A stretch of DNA of 64,000 nt, from assembly GCF_017896165.1 (NCBI RefSeq), contig NZ_JAFCNB010000007.1:248001-312000 (forward strand). The letters are read 5' to 3'. Shown here one piece after another: positions 62,658 to 64,000 of the stretch. The DNA is from Microbispora oryzae. GTDB lineage: Bacteria; Actinomycetota; Actinomycetes; Streptosporangiales; Streptosporangiaceae. Numbering within the stretch: position 1 is the first letter of the stretch; each line of letters starts with the position of its first letter. Position numbers and translations under genes: made by a program. The notes under the pieces are model-generated. The model did not search any database. It was not told the DNA's origin and was given only the letters and a program-made list of their open reading frames with translations.

Positions 62658-64000
62658 GTGACCACCCGTCTCCAGAACTTTGTGAACGGGAAGTTCGTCG
62701 ACGCGTCGAGCGGCCGATTCTCCGACGTCGTAGACCCTACGACGGGCGAGACGTACGCGCAGGCGCCGGTGTCGGGTCAGGAGGACGTCGACGCGGCCTA
62801 CGCCGCCGCGGCGGCCGCCTTCGAGACGTGGGGGCAGTCGACCCCGGGTGAGCGCGCCGCGCTGCTGCTCAAGGTGGCCGACGCCATCGAGGCGCGCGCC
62901 GACGAGATCAACGAAGCCGAGTGCCGCAACACCGGCAAGCCGCGCGCCCGGATGGCCGAGGACGAGACGCCCGTCGCCGCCGACCACTTCCGGTTCTTCG
63001 CCGGCGCCGCCCGGACGCTGGAGGGCCCGACCGCCGGCGAGTTCCTCGCCGACCACACCTCCGTCATCCGGCACGAGCCCATCGGGGTCGTCGGCCAGGT
63101 CACCCCCTGGAACTACCCGATGATGATGGCGGTCTGGAAGATCGCCCCGGCGCTCGCCGCAGGCAACACGGTCGTGCTCAAGCCGTCCGACACCACCCCG
63201 GCCTCCACGCTGAAGCTCGCCGAGATCTTGGGCGACGTGCTGCCGGCCGGCGTCTTCAACGTCGTCACGGGCGACCGCGAGACCGGCGCCCTTGTCGTGA
63301 GCCACCCGGCCGCGAGCATGGTCGCCATCACCGGCTCCATCGGCGCGGGCATGTCGGTCGCCAGGTCGGCCGCCGACGACCTCAAGCGCGTCCACCTGGA
63401 GCTGGGCGGCAAGGCCCCCGTCGTGATCTTCGAGGACGTCCGGGACATCGGGGCGGTGGCCCAGGCCGTCGCGGAGGCGGGCCTGTACAACGCGGGCCAG
63501 GACTGCACCGCCGCCTGCCGGGTCATCGTGCAGGAGAGCGTCCACGACGAGTTCGCCGCCGCGCTCGCGGAGGCGGCCGCCGCCACCAGGATGGGCGGGC
63601 TCGACGACGAGGAGGCCTACTTCGGCCCGCTGAACAACCCCAACCAGCTCGCCCGCGTCGAGGGCTTCCTGGAGCGGGTCCCGGCCCACGCCACGGTCCT
63701 CACCGGAGGCAAGCGGGCCGGTGACCGGGGATACTTCTTCGCCCCGACCGTGGTCGACGGTCTCCGGCAGGACGACGAGATGATCCAGGACGAGATCTTC
63801 GGCCCGGTGATCACCATCCAGACCTTCACCGACGAGGCCGACGCGCTCGCCAAGGCCAACGGCGTCCGGTACGGCCTGGCCGGCTCCGTGTGGACGTCCG
63901 ATCACGGCCGGGCCATGCGGATGTCGAAGCGGCTCGACTTCGGCGTCGTGTGGGTCAACACCCACATCCCGTTCGTGTCCGAGATGCCGCACGGCGGCTT
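62658..64000 (+). CDS. Aminobutyraldehyde (betaine-aldehyde-type) dehydrogenase, C-terminus beyond window
   Basis: 447 complete codons are present and the frame is open at the window end. The protein (MTTRLQNFVNGKFVDASSGR...) is an NAD+-dependent aldehyde dehydrogenase with Asn in PWNYP, Glu248 in LELGGK, nucleophile Cys283 in GQDC, and EIFGPV. It most resembles 4-aminobutyraldehyde dehydrogenases (Prr/PatD), which convert the oxidised product of putrescine to GABA. About 30 residues are missing at the end. The GTG has GAGGAGG 6 nt upstream. Together with agmatinase it suggests agmatine/putrescine catabolism under Lrp control. Confidence 0.92.
   Translation, partial: MTTRLQNFVNGKFVDASSGRFSDVVDPTTGETYAQAPVSGQEDVDAAYAAAAAAFETWGQSTPGERAALLLKVADAIEARADEINEAECRNTGKPRARMAEDETPVAADHFRFFAGAARTLEGPTAGEFLADHTSVIRHEPIGVVGQVTPWNYPMMMAVWKIAPALAAGNTVVLKPSDTTPASTLKLAEILGDVLPAGVFNVVTGDRETGALVVSHPAASMVAITGSIGAGMSVARSAADDLKRVHLELGGKAPVVIFEDVRDIGAVAQAVAEAGLYNAGQDCTAACRVIVQESVHDEFAAALAEAAAATRMGGLDDEEAYFGPLNNPNQLARVEGFLERVPAHATVLTGGKRAGDRGYFFAPTVVDGLRQDDEMIQDEIFGPVITIQTFTDEADALAKANGVRYGLAGSVWTSDHGRAMRMSKRLDFGVVWVNTHIPFVSEMPHGG

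Overview
The window is very GC-rich chromosomal DNA (about 70% by eye) with GTG and occasional TTG starts and strong third-position G/C. Gene content (tandem conservons with CvnA-type kinases, GlnK/GlnD nitrogen regulation, an actinobacterial order of ribosomal and housekeeping genes) points to a filamentous actinomycete. Streptosporangiales (Streptosporangium, Nonomuraea or Microbispora-like) is my best guess, but no rRNA or other decisive marker is present.

Layout. (1) 0-3.7 kb: a glutamine-synthetase-like gamma-glutamyl-amine ligase, an aldehyde dehydrogenase and a short-chain dehydrogenase (cut by the window edge), divergent from a GntR regulator with a perfect palindrome between them; probably ethanolamine or polyamine assimilation. 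(2) 4.2-6.6 kb: a PadR regulator with a DrrAB-type exporter, apparently transcribed from a leaderless promoter overlapped by a palindrome. (3) 6.8-10.0 kb: SDR, hutF and hutI (late histidine degradation). (4) 10.3-15.4 kb: a group-2 sigma factor, then amtB-glnK-glnD behind an 11-bp-phased GlnR-type box. (5) 15.5-34.3 kb: three conservons (cvnA-B-C-D: NIT/HAMP sensor kinase, Roadblock protein, DUF742 protein, GTPase). A divergent ABC importer plus O-methyltransferase operon lies between the second and third. Conservons 2 and 3 share near-perfect nucleotide tracts that look like gene conversion. (6) 34.4-42.4 kb: the housekeeping run ffh, rpsP, khpA, rimM, trmD, rplS, two lepB, rnhB and a DUF2469 gene. 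(7) 42.5-50.3 kb: a block that appears inverted relative to the usual actinobacterial order (M23 peptidase, xerC, dprA, comM, yraN), with two gene remnants meeting at a deletion scar, then a CoA-transferase. (8) 50.5-57.2 kb: rpsB, tsf, pyrH, frr, cdsA, a SUFU-domain gene and rlmN. (9) 57.2-60.3 kb: a small ABC transporter and a secreted M1 metallopeptidase. (10) 60.3-64 kb: agmatinase, a cyclase-family hydrolase, an Lrp/AsnC regulator and a divergent aminobutyraldehyde dehydrogenase that runs off the end.

Themes. Much of the window concerns nitrogen: amine ligation and oxidation at both ends, histidine breakdown, and ammonium uptake with PII signalling. The most distinctive part is the triple conservon array inserted between glnD and ffh, which are adjacent or nearly so in Streptomyces and Mycobacterium. 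Its two mosaic paralogues flank an uncharacterised importer/methyltransferase operon. No rRNA, tRNA, CRISPR array, insertion sequence or prophage was seen.
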